From G963665925 sp963676345 (GTDB lineage Bacteria > Bacillota > Clostridia > Peptostreptococcales > Acidaminobacteraceae), in assembly GCA_963676345.2 (NCBI GenBank), contig CAXXTS010000002.1, forward strand, positions 310,001 through 374,000: a DNA stretch of 64,000 bases, written 5' to 3'. The position numbers were made by a program, and so were the translations under genes. This document shows positions 7,708 to 15,151 of this stretch, piece after piece. Every line of letters starts with the position of its first letter. The first letter of the stretch is position 1. A model generated the notes under the pieces. The model had not been told where the DNA came from. It saw only the letters and a program-made list of their open reading frames with translations, and made no database searches.

Positions 7708-8376
7708 CTAGAGAACCACTTCAAGACTGCCAAGACATGTTTCAATGTCACTGACATTGACCCCTTCTTGAACAAGCAAGGCGCTGCACGTTGTGAATGT
7801 ATCGGGTAGCGTATTTTGTGTCCACTGAAGTTGATAATCAAAAATTTCCCGGTAAATATCTGAAACCAAAAATCCGAGTGCTTCCAAAGAATAACGGAGT
7901 TTGTCTTCATGAAGACAAGGTGCGCCAGTATTTTTTAGGCACTTTTTACACCGTGTACAGGCCCCGGGAGGCAAGCCCAAAGATAAGGGAATATGCTCTT
8001 CAAGTGTCAGCAGTTTTTCAGACATTTGGGCCTTCACTGCATCAAAAACAAACATGGATAACCTTGTCTGCCAATCATCTGATACAGAGTCATTATCAGA
8101 TGCATACCGCGCATAAACATCTGAATCAAATGCCCTTTCTGTCAATTCACTTTCTTGGGCCTTAATTGATGCAGTGTCTATACGTGTCATAATAACCGCT
8201 ACGTGCGAGTAGGCCTCTAATAGGGTTTTTACATCAAAATCAAAATCCGGACAGCTGTGATTTTTCATGTAGTTGCTGCACTGGGCACAATAGCCAAGCA
8301 CTTCTTTTTCCTTATGACACTGCATAAGCCGCTGCATTGGTACGGTCTGGATGCTTATAGCTGCTCTAAGTTTCAT
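7708..8376 (-). CDS. DUF2284 cysteine-rich metal-binding protein
   Basis: The N-terminal region carries CAQCSNYMKNHSCPDF (Cys about 31, 34, 43) and the middle carries a ferredoxin-like group CTRCKKC with a further Cys in APCLH (about residues 137-153), the pattern of DUF2284 predicted metal-binding proteins. These probably hold an iron-sulfur cluster; the biochemical role is not established. I chose ATG 8376 because AAGGAG lies 6-11 bases upstream; the GTG two codons earlier overlaps that site. The gene follows hairpin element copy 2 and the end of the tungsten locus. Functional relation to that locus is possible but unproven. Confidence 0.75.
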   Translation of the reverse strand: MKLRAAISIQTVPMQRLMQCHKEKEVLGYCAQCSNYMKNHSCPDFDFDVKTLLEAYSHVAVIMTRIDTASIKAQESELTERAFDSDVYARYASDNDSVSDDWQTRLSMFVFDAVKAQMSEKLLTLEEHIPLSLGLPPGACTRCKKCLKNTGAPCLHEDKLRYSLEALGFLVSDIYREIFDYQLQWTQNTLPDTFTTCSALLVQEGVNVSDIETCLGSLEVVL

Positions 8377-8427
8377 AGGCACTCCTTTTTTTCTATTTGC
8401 AATTTATGTCGTAATGCGAATAGGGTA

Positions 8428-8521
8428 CTTAGCAACCTATCGGCCCGCTTCGTCGCTGGACGCGCCGAATACTGCACTTAGCAACCTGTCGGTTGCTTTC
8501 GTCGCTAGACGCGCCGAATAC
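8428..8521. repeat. Two direct repeats of the element's left block
   Basis: CTTAGCAACCT...GCGCCGAATAC occurs at 8428-8472 and 8477-8521 (45 bases each, offset 49). The second runs into the variable hairpin; the first is a solitary duplicate. The differences between them (CTATCGGCCCGCTT against CTGTCGGTTGCTTT) lie in the small hairpin. Confidence 0.85.
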
Positions 8522-8586
8522 AGAAATTCAGACAAATTCATTATTTTGTGCGAGCACAATAATGAATTTGTCTGAATTTCTGTGCA
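8473..8586 (-). ncRNA. Hairpin element copy 2 (candidate structured RNA or DNA element)
   Basis: Same architecture as copy 1: TGCAC (8473), small hairpin AGCAACC-TGTC-GGTTGCT (8480-8497), the block GTCGCTAGACGCGCCGAATAC, a 23-base arm (8522-8544), TT, core TGTGC-GA-GCACA (8547-8558), the exact complement of the arm (8559-8581), then GTGCA. The arm sequence is unrelated to that of copy 1 although its length and the one-sided TT bulge are identical. To its right come TTTGTC, CGCAAAAGAAGCA and a second hairpin, as in copy 1. The function is unknown. Confidence 0.6.
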
Positions 8587-8609
8587 CTGCTTTGTCCTTT
8601 CCGCAAAAG

Positions 8610-8644
8610 AAGCATTGACCCTATTTAAACTAAAGTCAATGCTT
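8610..8644 (-). terminator. Terminator of the tungsten oxidoreductase operon
   Basis: AAGCATTGAC pairs with GTCAATGCTT. On the minus strand it lies 27 bases after the moaD stop and is followed by CTTTTGCGG. The same flanking bases occur beside element copy 1, so it also belongs to the repeat. Confidence 0.65.
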
Positions 8645-8670
8645 TTATAGTATACCTTATTTTTTTCATA

Positions 8671-8895
8671 TCATCCGCCACCTACTGGCGGAAACAGGGC
8701 GAGAACATCCTCTTCTTTTAAGATTGTACTCGGTTTTGCATGTCTACCGTTAATCATAATGATTGCAACATCATCTGCTGGCAACTTTAATTGCATGATA
8801 ACATCCAGTACGGTCGTGTTTTCAGCAAAATCCATAACCTTAATTTTGTCCCCATATTCACGCAATGTGGCGAATAATTTCACGGTTACCTTCAT
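8671..8895 (-). CDS. moaD: MoaD/ThiS-family sulfur carrier protein
   Basis: A 74-residue beta-grasp protein starting MKVTVKLFATLREYGD and ending PPVGGG, the Gly-Gly tail that is adenylylated and thiocarboxylated so that it can donate sulfur to the pterin dithiolene. The ATG at 8895 has TTGGAGG 9 bases upstream; the longer frame to 8991 would overlap the preceding gene and is not the start. It is the last gene of the oxidoreductase operon, 29 bases after the radical-SAM gene. The likely activating enzyme is the ThiF/MoeB-like protein at 20946-21623. It could serve molybdopterin synthase or a dedicated tungstopterin route. Confidence 0.88.
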   Translation of the reverse strand: MKVTVKLFATLREYGDKIKVMDFAENTTVLDVIMQLKLPADDVAIIMINGRHAKPSTILKEEDVLALFPPVGGG

Positions 8896-8924
8896 CAATG
8901 GTCCTCCAATAGTATCTAAAACAT

Positions 8925-10124
8925 TTAAGGACAAGCAATAATGCGTCTTGCCCACAAGCAATCTCCACATGATGGACTGTTTCCCCAGCAATCCATTTCA
9001 TTGCTGTCCGTATAGGTACATCCGTCTCGAGACTTACAATCTGTACACGATGGAAATTTACTATCAAGCACTGTGTTTCTAAAGTTCACATAGCCTTTGC
9101 TCATCCAGCGCTTGGCAAGATCATGCTGATTGATATTACCAGCGTAACATGGAGATATATGTTTTTTTAGTCCATATACATACGCATCATACTCGTGCAT
9201 GAGCGCATAACACGGGCTAATATCGCCTTCTGAATTAATGCACAAGCTTTTATTTTCCACAAACCTGCAATGGCGCTCAGTTCTTAGTCTTGTGTTTGAA
9301 ATCTGTGCAAATATCGTTGCTTTAAGAGAATCTTTACCAAATAAAGTGCCTGAGTCTTCCAAATCGTAAACCACTTGGTCTTTCATAGACTCATGGTAGG
9401 GCAGTAAGTTACTCACAATAATCTGAGAAGCCTCAAGGTGATGGGCCAGTTCAATAAGCTGGGGCAACTGCATGAAATTATTCTTCATGGCTACAAACTC
9501 AATGCCCAGTTCAGGTTTATCAACCCCAAGTGTTTTTTTGAGCTTTTGCAGTCCCCCAACATTGGCCGTAATATCGCCTAGATGGGCGCCAATGCGTATG
9601 GTCTCAAAAGACTCTTCTTCAGGGCTGTCAATTGATGTAAAGAGCATGTCCAGTTCCAGTTCAATCAGTTTTCTTGCATTCTCATCGGTCAGATAAGATC
9701 CGTTGGATATCATTTCAACCCGCACACCTAGCCCCTTGACCGCCCTAAGCATATCAAAAATATGCGGATGCATCATGGGTTCGCCAAAGCCTCCAAAGTG
9801 AACACTTTCAAGATCAGGCAAGCTTTTTAGTCCAGCAAGCAGATTTTCAAAGGTTTGCATGTCCATGTGGGCATGGTCACAAGTCCATGAACTTCTAATA
9901 CAGGTGATACAATCAAAATTACACCTTGTAGTCACCTCGATATAAACTCTTTTAACATCTGGTCTTAGGTATGTCAGCCGGTATCCATCTGCAGAATGGG
10001 TTAGGAGCATCTCCTTCTTTGAACACCCATTATTTGAACAGCTCTCACGATCACCCATGGGGTCTGAAATGACACTGCCATATTCATAAAGACTCATATC
10101 CAGTGCTGCATTTTTCTGCCCCAC
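8925..10124 (-). CDS. Radical-SAM/SPASM maturase for tungsten oxidoreductase
   Basis: A 399-residue radical-SAM protein. The SAM-cluster motif is CNFDCITC (about residues 92-99) after YIEVTTR. The C-terminal third is Cys-rich (CRFVENKSLCINSEGD, CYALMHEY, CTDCKSRDGC, CWGNSPSCGDC), typical of SPASM-type auxiliary clusters. Proteins of this sort next to aldehyde:ferredoxin oxidoreductase genes are annotated as tungsten-cofactor oxidoreductase maturases; I recall this as TIGR04317-like. The reaction is not known. The GTG start at 10124 lies next to the preceding stop with AGGGGG upstream, so it is coupled to the ThiS-like gene. Confidence 0.82.
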   Translation of the reverse strand: MGQKNAALDMSLYEYGSVISDPMGDRESCSNNGCSKKEMLLTHSADGYRLTYLRPDVKRVYIEVTTRCNFDCITCIRSSWTCDHAHMDMQTFENLLAGLKSLPDLESVHFGGFGEPMMHPHIFDMLRAVKGLGVRVEMISNGSYLTDENARKLIELELDMLFTSIDSPEEESFETIRIGAHLGDITANVGGLQKLKKTLGVDKPELGIEFVAMKNNFMQLPQLIELAHHLEASQIIVSNLLPYHESMKDQVVYDLEDSGTLFGKDSLKATIFAQISNTRLRTERHCRFVENKSLCINSEGDISPCYALMHEYDAYVYGLKKHISPCYAGNINQHDLAKRWMSKGYVNFRNTVLDSKFPSCTDCKSRDGCTYTDSNEMDCWGNSPSCGDCLWARRIIACP

Positions 10125-10532
10125 TTAGCAGTCCCCCTTCTCCTTATCTTCTCTGTCAGGAATCTTGAAGTTCGCTGCATTGTCTTGATTCTTCCCATAA
10201 AATCCAAGTGCAATTCGGTATGGTCCTGGACATCCTGGCGGTAAGAAAGCCATGCGATCTCCTGGCTCAATCATATAATCAAGTGCATAGACAAAGCCAT
10301 TTACAAAAATAACCTCGACATCCTGTGGGTTGATGCCCAGCTTCTTAGCCAAATCAAATCCAGAAATTGGTTCATCTTGTTCAATGTAAACAGGCATGCC
10401 TCCATACTTCTTTCGTAGAAAGCTATCCAGCTTTAAAAACCCGCGTATTTCCAACTTCTTTTTTTCGCTCGACTGCTCAGTATGACTACCTTCAGGTGAT
10501 TGTACTTCGGGTGCTCTTGATGTGTTATCCAT
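10125..10532 (-). CDS. ThiS/MoaD-like protein without Gly-Gly tail
   Basis: About 135 residues. A charged N-terminal stretch of 35 is followed by a beta-grasp domain (LDSFLRKKYGG, VEVIFVNGFVYALDYMIEPGDRMAFLPP). Where carriers end in Gly-Gly this protein continues as PPGCPGPYRIALGFYGK and a hydrophilic tail. Without a terminal Gly-Gly it should not form a thiocarboxylate unless cleaved, so it may be a structural or chaperone partner of the oxidoreductase or its maturase. It lies between the oxidoreductase gene and the radical-SAM gene. The start is ATG 10532 or TTG 10541; the AAGGAG site 9 bases before the TTG makes that alternative possible. Confidence 0.75.
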   Translation of the reverse strand: MDNTSRAPEVQSPEGSHTEQSSEKKKLEIRGFLKLDSFLRKKYGGMPVYIEQDEPISGFDLAKKLGINPQDVEVIFVNGFVYALDYMIEPGDRMAFLPPGCPGPYRIALGFYGKNQDNAANFKIPDREDKEKGDC

Positions 10533-10568
10533 ATTGTGCAACCCCCAATTCTCCTTAGAATATATAAA

Positions 10569-10593
10569 CGGAGCCTGAATAAATCAGGCTCCG
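10569..10593 (-). terminator. Hairpin between oxidoreductase and maturation genes
   Basis: CGGAGCCTGA pairs with TCAGGCTCCG around five bases, with TTTATATATT after it on the minus strand. It sits in the 83-base gap after the oxidoreductase stop. It may act as a partial terminator or a 3'-end stabiliser that makes the enzyme more abundant than its maturation proteins. Confidence 0.65.
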
Positions 10594-10615
10594 CTCACTA
10601 TAACTCCTGATTTAA

Positions 10616-12358
10616 CTAAAAATTAAACACTTCGTCTATCTCTTCTGGTGTAAAGTCCCAAACAACGTTATGTGGTGGTAGAACTTCGTACTCCATAAAC
10701 TCTGGCAGACGATCATGATGATTTGTGAATCCTGCGCGCTTGTTAAAGTCACGTTCAACTTTAAGAACCGATTTACCCAGTTCATCCACATCATCAGCAG
10801 TCAATTCAAGACCATATTGTGCATTAATCATATCGATTAGGGCCTGATAGCCTTCCGGACTGTCTGCAATACCAAAGTATACAAACAAGCACATGCCGGT
10901 ACTGTCAATCGCTGCTGTACCAATTTGCATAGCACGAGCGTATTCAACCTGACCGTCTTTCTTCAGTGGGTCAATATCTGCACCAACTTTTAGAATGTTA
11001 CCTGAAATACAGTAGCCTGCAGTATGGTCTGCACCCATTGGAGTCGTAGCATAAGTGAGGCCAATACCCTTAACCGATCTTGGATCATATGCTGGAATGG
11101 CCTGGTCTTTAACAACCGGCACTCTATACATACCACAAAGTTTACCAACAACAGCTACACCACCAGCGATAATGCGAGCAAGCGGTGTAGGTTTTGCCAT
11201 ATCCTTAACAACTTCAAGTACAGCCTGACCATCACCCCATGGCAGAAGTCCGCCGTCCATAGCCGTTGCTACTGCAACTGCTGTTTCAATACTGTCTACA
11301 CCGACATCATCCATTGCTCTGTCAATGTAAGCGATAATGTCAAGATCTTTAATACCTGCATCGGCACCTAGACCCCAAATTGTTTCATATTCGAATCCAC
11401 TTGTTATGTACTTACCTTGCTTATCAGGATACCACTGTGAACATCTGATGATACAACCTCTGTGACATCCGTGAGACACTTTGCCCTCACCGCCACGCTC
11501 GCTGATTGTCGCATTCATTGTTTCACCTGAGATATTGTCATTATGCTCGATACGACCTTCAGTAAAGTTCTTAGCAGGTAGTCCGCCTGCTTCGTTCAGA
11601 ATGTTTACGAGTACATCTGTACCATATGCAGCAAGACCTTGACCCGCAACAGGATGATCAAGAATTGCCTTAGTGAAGACCTTTGCAGCTGCTCTGAACT
11701 TTTCAGGATCTGCAATGTCAACCTTTTTAGGTGCACCCGTATCATCAATTACAATGGCTTTGACTTTCTTAGAACCCAGTACAGCGCCTAGTCCACCACG
11801 ACCTGCACTACGGATGTTTCCTTCTGGATCTTTGAAAGAAATATTAGCTGAAGGCAGCCCGTATTCTCCTGCTGGCCCAGCAAGGGCTATACCTACATGT
11901 GTACCATACTTTTTACCTAAAATTTCAATAGCTTCATAGTTTCCACACCCGCCAAGAATTTCCTGAGGTGCCTCTTCAATTTCAACACCGTCCATCGAAA
12001 GCTTCACTACATAAAATGCATCGCCTGATGGCATGCCTTCAATGACAAATGCCTTAATGCCCATTTTGGCAAGCATTTGAGAAGATGATCCACCTGTATT
12101 GGATTCCTTAATAGTCCCTGTTAGAGGACTCTTTGAACCAACAGACATACGTCCCGAGTTTGGTGCTGTAGAGCCACTTAGCAGTCCAGGAGCAAAAATC
12201 ATTTTATTGTTTCTTCCTAGTGCGTGTGCAGTAGGTACCACTTCATCGTTAATGAAGTTAGACGTTAGTGCACGTCCACCCAGTCCAGCGTATTTCTCCG
12301 GTACATCTCCAACAGTACTTTTTAGTGTTGTCATGTCGATTCGTATAAATTTGTTCAC
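10616..12358 (-). CDS. Aldehyde:ferredoxin oxidoreductase-family tungsten enzyme
   Basis: A 580-residue protein with the AOR N-terminal domain (IRIDMTTLKS, KYAGLGGRALTS, APGLLSGSTAPNSGR, GRGGLGAVLGSKKVKAI) that binds the bis-pterin tungsten site, followed by the two helical domains. A cluster-binding group reads CHRGCIIRC (about residues 301-309) with a distant Cys in TGMCLF. The spacing is C-X3-C-X3-C rather than the C-X2-C-X3-C of Pyrococcus AOR, and I associate it with less studied branches of the family. It oxidises aldehydes or related substrates with ferredoxin; the substrate is not readable. GTG start with GAAGGAGG upstream; a Moco/Tuco-type riboswitch lies in its leader. Confidence 0.9.
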   Translation of the reverse strand: MNKFIRIDMTTLKSTVGDVPEKYAGLGGRALTSNFINDEVVPTAHALGRNNKMIFAPGLLSGSTAPNSGRMSVGSKSPLTGTIKESNTGGSSSQMLAKMGIKAFVIEGMPSGDAFYVVKLSMDGVEIEEAPQEILGGCGNYEAIEILGKKYGTHVGIALAGPAGEYGLPSANISFKDPEGNIRSAGRGGLGAVLGSKKVKAIVIDDTGAPKKVDIADPEKFRAAAKVFTKAILDHPVAGQGLAAYGTDVLVNILNEAGGLPAKNFTEGRIEHNDNISGETMNATISERGGEGKVSHGCHRGCIIRCSQWYPDKQGKYITSGFEYETIWGLGADAGIKDLDIIAYIDRAMDDVGVDSIETAVAVATAMDGGLLPWGDGQAVLEVVKDMAKPTPLARIIAGGVAVVGKLCGMYRVPVVKDQAIPAYDPRSVKGIGLTYATTPMGADHTAGYCISGNILKVGADIDPLKKDGQVEYARAMQIGTAAIDSTGMCLFVYFGIADSPEGYQALIDMINAQYGLELTADDVDELGKSVLKVERDFNKRAGFTNHHDRLPEFMEYEVLPPHNVVWDFTPEEIDEVFNF

Positions 12359-12444
12359 AAAAAATACCTCCTTCTCTCTGGTTCGGTGATTGCAGTAATT
12401 GCTGCAACCTACTTGGACAACAGTGCGTTAACAAAGTCATACCA

Positions 12445-12540
12445 AATCCTTTCCAAATAGCGGGAGGCAGTACAGTTTCCTGTCCTACCCATCGGCTGGA
12501 CTCCATAGAGAAATCTCCTTAGAAGGCTCAACTCGGATTG
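12445..12540 (-). promoter_or_regulatory. Moco/Tuco-type riboswitch before the oxidoreductase gene
   Basis: Read on the minus strand, CCGAG, a paired region around GGAGATTTCTC, the block CCGATGGGTAGGAC, and GCCTCCCG followed by TATTTGGAAAGGA match the conserved pieces I recall of the Moco RNA motif, whose P3-less variants occur in tungsten users. The 3' block is nearly identical to that of the second copy before tupA. A palindrome TTGCAG/CTGCAA lies between aptamer and start codon and could form part of an expression platform. The RNA class and ligand need a covariance search. Confidence 0.7.
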
Positions 12541-12552
12541 GTTTTATTTTCG

Positions 12553-12584
12553 CTGAGTCATGATTTTACATTCAAATGACTCAG
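12553..12584. other. Inverted repeat upstream of the riboswitch
   Basis: CTGAGTCAT and ATGACTCAG, nine perfect base pairs, are separated by 14 bases, 13 bases upstream of the aptamer and 203 bases after the MOSC gene. No T run follows on either strand. It could be an operator or the end of the preceding operon. The rest of 12585-12786 is AT-rich and I see no gene in it. Confidence 0.4.
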
Positions 12585-12786
12585 GTTAACGTTATTATAT
12601 CATTTTAACGCCTAATTTTCTAATTTTAGGCCATATATAAAGCAAATTATGATAATTAAAAAATACTTTAATTCGCTTTTCAGAATATTGCGTGTTTTGA
12701 TAAGCGATAACACTTAAGCTTACCTCTAAATTAAATATTTCACAGACACCACAAGGATCCACCTATCATGATTCGCTTCAGTTTCA

Positions 12787-13293
12787 TTATCTGGGCATGC
12801 ACTCATCAAAAAAGGTTTCATTGCTTAGAATCTTTATTGTATCTCCGAGGGCAATGATGCCATTTTTAAGAACACGTGCATACACCACTTCCTTAGGCAT
12901 CAAACACGCTTGATTAGGACGCCTAAGTGGACACCCTTCATGGCACTTGTTGCCTTTTAGAGTGATTTCAAACTGAGCGGTTCCTATTTCTACAATGGTT
13001 CCAGACTCGAGCAGCCAGAGTTCAAGACCCTCCGTTGTAACGTTTTCTTTAAAACGATGCATACACCAGCCCGTTTCGTTTTTAAAAACAGCACTTTCTG
13101 ATGCAAGAAAGCTCACCTGTTTTGGGCCTGGTCCGCCTCTGCGTTCACCCTCTATGCCAAAATCACAAATGCAGCTTGCACTTTTTAGCGGTATACGGGG
13201 ACCACCTTTTTCTTTACTGATGTAAATATTTTTAACCGTGCCCACTTGCCCTATACTTAAATTATGCCTTTTCAAGGATTTCAATTGTATCAC
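12787..13293 (-). CDS. MOSC-domain protein 2
   Basis: A MOSC domain of about 150 residues: an early strand (VGTVKNIYISKEKGGPR), GPGPKQVSFLASES in place of the usual R-Q-V-S-L-L, then ENVTTEGLEL and the conserved Cys/His region ITLKGNKCHEGC. MOSC domains bind molybdenum cofactor or carry sulfur to it. The start is uncertain. The frame opens with GTG 13293, overlapping the first MOSC gene by 32 bases; TTG 13284 has AGGTGA before it; GTG 13245 would fit the domain edge. It is the last gene before the second riboswitch. With its neighbour it may sort or modify molybdenum and tungsten cofactors; this is inference. Confidence 0.78.
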   Translation of the reverse strand: MIQLKSLKRHNLSIGQVGTVKNIYISKEKGGPRIPLKSASCICDFGIEGERRGGPGPKQVSFLASESAVFKNETGWCMHRFKENVTTEGLELWLLESGTIVEIGTAQFEITLKGNKCHEGCPLRRPNQACLMPKEVVYARVLKNGIIALGDTIKILSNETFFDECMPR

Positions 13294-13705
13294 CTACAGA
13301 TATGTAGCCCGCTTCCAGCACAACTGTAAAAATGCCCTGTGTCGGCATAATACACTTTCCAACCTGCTGTTTGATGGCACACCCATGATGACACTCTTTT
13401 CCGATTTGTGAAACCTCCATAAGTGTTTCACCTATGCGCATTCTTGTGCCGACAGGCAGCTTCCAGAGTTCAATGCCCTCTGTGGTTAAATTCTCAGCAA
13501 ATTTACCCGCTGTTAAATTTTCAACCCCGAGGGAACGCATGGTTTCAACACTTTCTTCTGCAAGTAGGCTCACCTGTCTATGCCAGTTACCCGCATGGGC
13601 ATCACCTTCAAGGCCATGATCAACTTTAAAATACCCTTTTTCTATAGGTGTTTTTACAACGCCTTTCAGCTCACTTATATTGATAGCGCGTACGATTCCC
13701 CTCAT
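13262..13705 (-). CDS. MOSC-domain protein 1
   Basis: A 147-residue single-domain MOSC protein. The opening strand is RGIVRAINISELKGVVK, the ligand region HAGNWHRQVSLLAEES, the fold core ENLTTEGIELWKLPVGTRM, and the conserved Cys/His group GKECHHGCAIKQQVGKC. Stand-alone MOSC proteins of this length are common in clostridial moa clusters, where they are thought to bind molybdenum or tungsten pterin. The ATG at 13705 shares a base with the moaC stop (TAATG), so translation is coupled. The next MOSC gene overlaps its end. Its precise step in cofactor synthesis is not established. Confidence 0.82.
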   Translation of the reverse strand: MRGIVRAINISELKGVVKTPIEKGYFKVDHGLEGDAHAGNWHRQVSLLAEESVETMRSLGVENLTAGKFAENLTTEGIELWKLPVGTRMRIGETLMEVSQIGKECHHGCAIKQQVGKCIMPTQGIFTVVLEAGYISVGDTIEILEKA

Positions 13706-14187
13706 TATTTGAGTGCCTCCCGTATATAGTGTCCAGATTTTCCACCTTTTTTTTCAATCAATTGAATCTCTGTAATGGTCATGTCTTTATCGACTGCCTT
13801 GCACATGTCATAAATGGTAAGTGCCGCTGCTGAAACAGCCATCAGCGCTTCCATTTCAACACCTGTCTTACCAACCGTTTTTACTGTAGCTTCAATGTTT
13901 ATGCTATTGCTTTCAATGTCGATATCAAAAGCTATGTCTGCACCCGTAAGAAAAATGTTATGACACATGGGAATCATATCACTGGTTTTTTTTGCGCCCA
14001 TGATGCCAGCAATTTGAGCAACTGAGAGGACATCCCCTTTTTTGTGTTTTTCTTCAACTATCATTTGAAGCGTTTGAGCCTTCATTACGATACTTCCGCG
14101 CGCTGTCGCGGTTCGTTTGGTGTCCTTTTTACTTTCAACAGAAACCATATGGGCTCTGCCCTTTTCATTAAAGTGCGTTAACTTCAC
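13705..14187 (-). CDS. moaC: Cyclic pyranopterin monophosphate synthase MoaC
   Basis: With MoaA this enzyme makes cyclic pyranopterin monophosphate, the first stable intermediate of molybdopterin. Family motifs are VKLTHFNEKGRAHMV at the start, GDVLSVAQIAGIMGAKKTSDMIPMCH in pieces over residues 50-76, VGKTGVEMEALMAVSAAAL, and the terminal KKGGKSG. I chose GTG 14187: GGAGG precedes it by 7-11 bases, it begins 4 bases after the moaA stop, and it gives 160 residues, the normal length. The longer frame to 14241 would overlap moaA by 50 bases. Confidence 0.95.
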   Translation of the reverse strand: MKLTHFNEKGRAHMVSVESKKDTKRTATARGSIVMKAQTLQMIVEEKHKKGDVLSVAQIAGIMGAKKTSDMIPMCHNIFLTGADIAFDIDIESNSINIEATVKTVGKTGVEMEALMAVSAAALTIYDMCKAVDKDMTITEIQLIEKKGGKSGHYIREALK

Positions 14188-14191
14188 GGTT

Positions 14192-15151
14192 TTATCCTCC
14201 AATACGGTGCATGCTTCTAGAAATTGGAACAAAGGATGCATCGTTAATACTGTGTCTATTTGGTTTGTGGGCTACAGCCTCTAATATTGTATCTTTAAGG
14301 CGTGAGGGATTGTCCAAGTACGGTTTGAGGGCAATCTCTTCATTTGAGTGCAAACATGTTTTTAAATAGCCATCTGGTGTAATGCGAATTCGATTGCAGG
14401 CACTGCAAAAGTGCTCTGAAATCGGATTAATAAACCCAACACGTCCTTTGGAGTCAACACGTCTAAAATACTTAGCCGGACCAGTATGAGCCCCCTCTTC
14501 TTCACTAAGCAAGTGGCTATACTTTTCAATCAGATGGCTGTTGGAAATGAACTTTTCATGGTTCCAGACAGCGGCTTCACCAATTGGCATTAGCTCAATA
14601 AAACGCACTTCCAACGTTTCATCTGCCATATTTATAAAGGTCTCCACTTCGTCTGTGTTAAAGCCATTTATCATGACCACATTGAGTTTTATAGGAACGA
14701 GTCCTGCCTTCCTTGTCGCTTCTATGCCACGTAAAACAGCACCCAAATCACCACCGCGTGTTATTTTTTTAAACTTGTCCGCATCCAGTGTGTCCAGGCT
14801 AATATTTACCCGATTCAGTCCAGCATCTTTTAGGGGCTGAGCATATTTTTCAAGTAGAATGCCGTTGGTTGTAATGGAAAAATCCATAACGGCATCCAGT
14901 GCCGCAATCTTCTTTACAAGGGTCATTATGCCATTTCTAACAAGAGGCTCTCCACCCGTTAATCGGACTTTGTCTATTCCAAGCTCTGTCAATATTTTGA
15001 CCAGTTCATAGGCCTCTTCAATACGCAAAACCTCAGCATGGTCTTTCTTGCAGACCCCCTCTTCGGGCATGCAGTACTGACACTTCAAATTACACAAATC
15101 GGTCACAGACAAGCGCACATAATGTATATTTCTATTGTAATCATCAATCAT
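14192..15151 (-). CDS. moaA: GTP 3',8-cyclase MoaA
   Basis: A radical-SAM enzyme that rearranges GTP to 3',8-cyclo-7,8-dihydro-GTP in the first step of molybdopterin synthesis. The N-terminal cluster motif is C20-X3-C24-X2-C27 (CNLKCQYC); the SAM glycine motif is LTGGEPL. The C-terminal second cluster is CSACNRIRITPDGYLKTC, with the RIR arginines that hold GTP. The chain ends in Gly-Gly, as required for activity in the family. It has 319 residues, near the usual 320-330. Its start overlaps the upstream moeA fusion by 8 bases. Confidence 0.96.
   Translation of the reverse strand: MIDDYNRNIHYVRLSVTDLCNLKCQYCMPEEGVCKKDHAEVLRIEEAYELVKILTELGIDKVRLTGGEPLVRNGIMTLVKKIAALDAVMDFSITTNGILLEKYAQPLKDAGLNRVNISLDTLDADKFKKITRGGDLGAVLRGIEATRKAGLVPIKLNVVMINGFNTDEVETFINMADETLEVRFIELMPIGEAAVWNHEKFISNSHLIEKYSHLLSEEEGAHTGPAKYFRRVDSKGRVGFINPISEHFCSACNRIRITPDGYLKTCLHSNEEIALKPYLDNPSRLKDTILEAVAHKPNRHSINDASFVPISRSMHRIGG

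Noticed and set aside
14188..14241. Longer N terminus for MoaC
   Set aside because: It would overlap moaA by 50 bases and lacks a ribosome site. GTG 14187 has GGAGG and gives the normal length.
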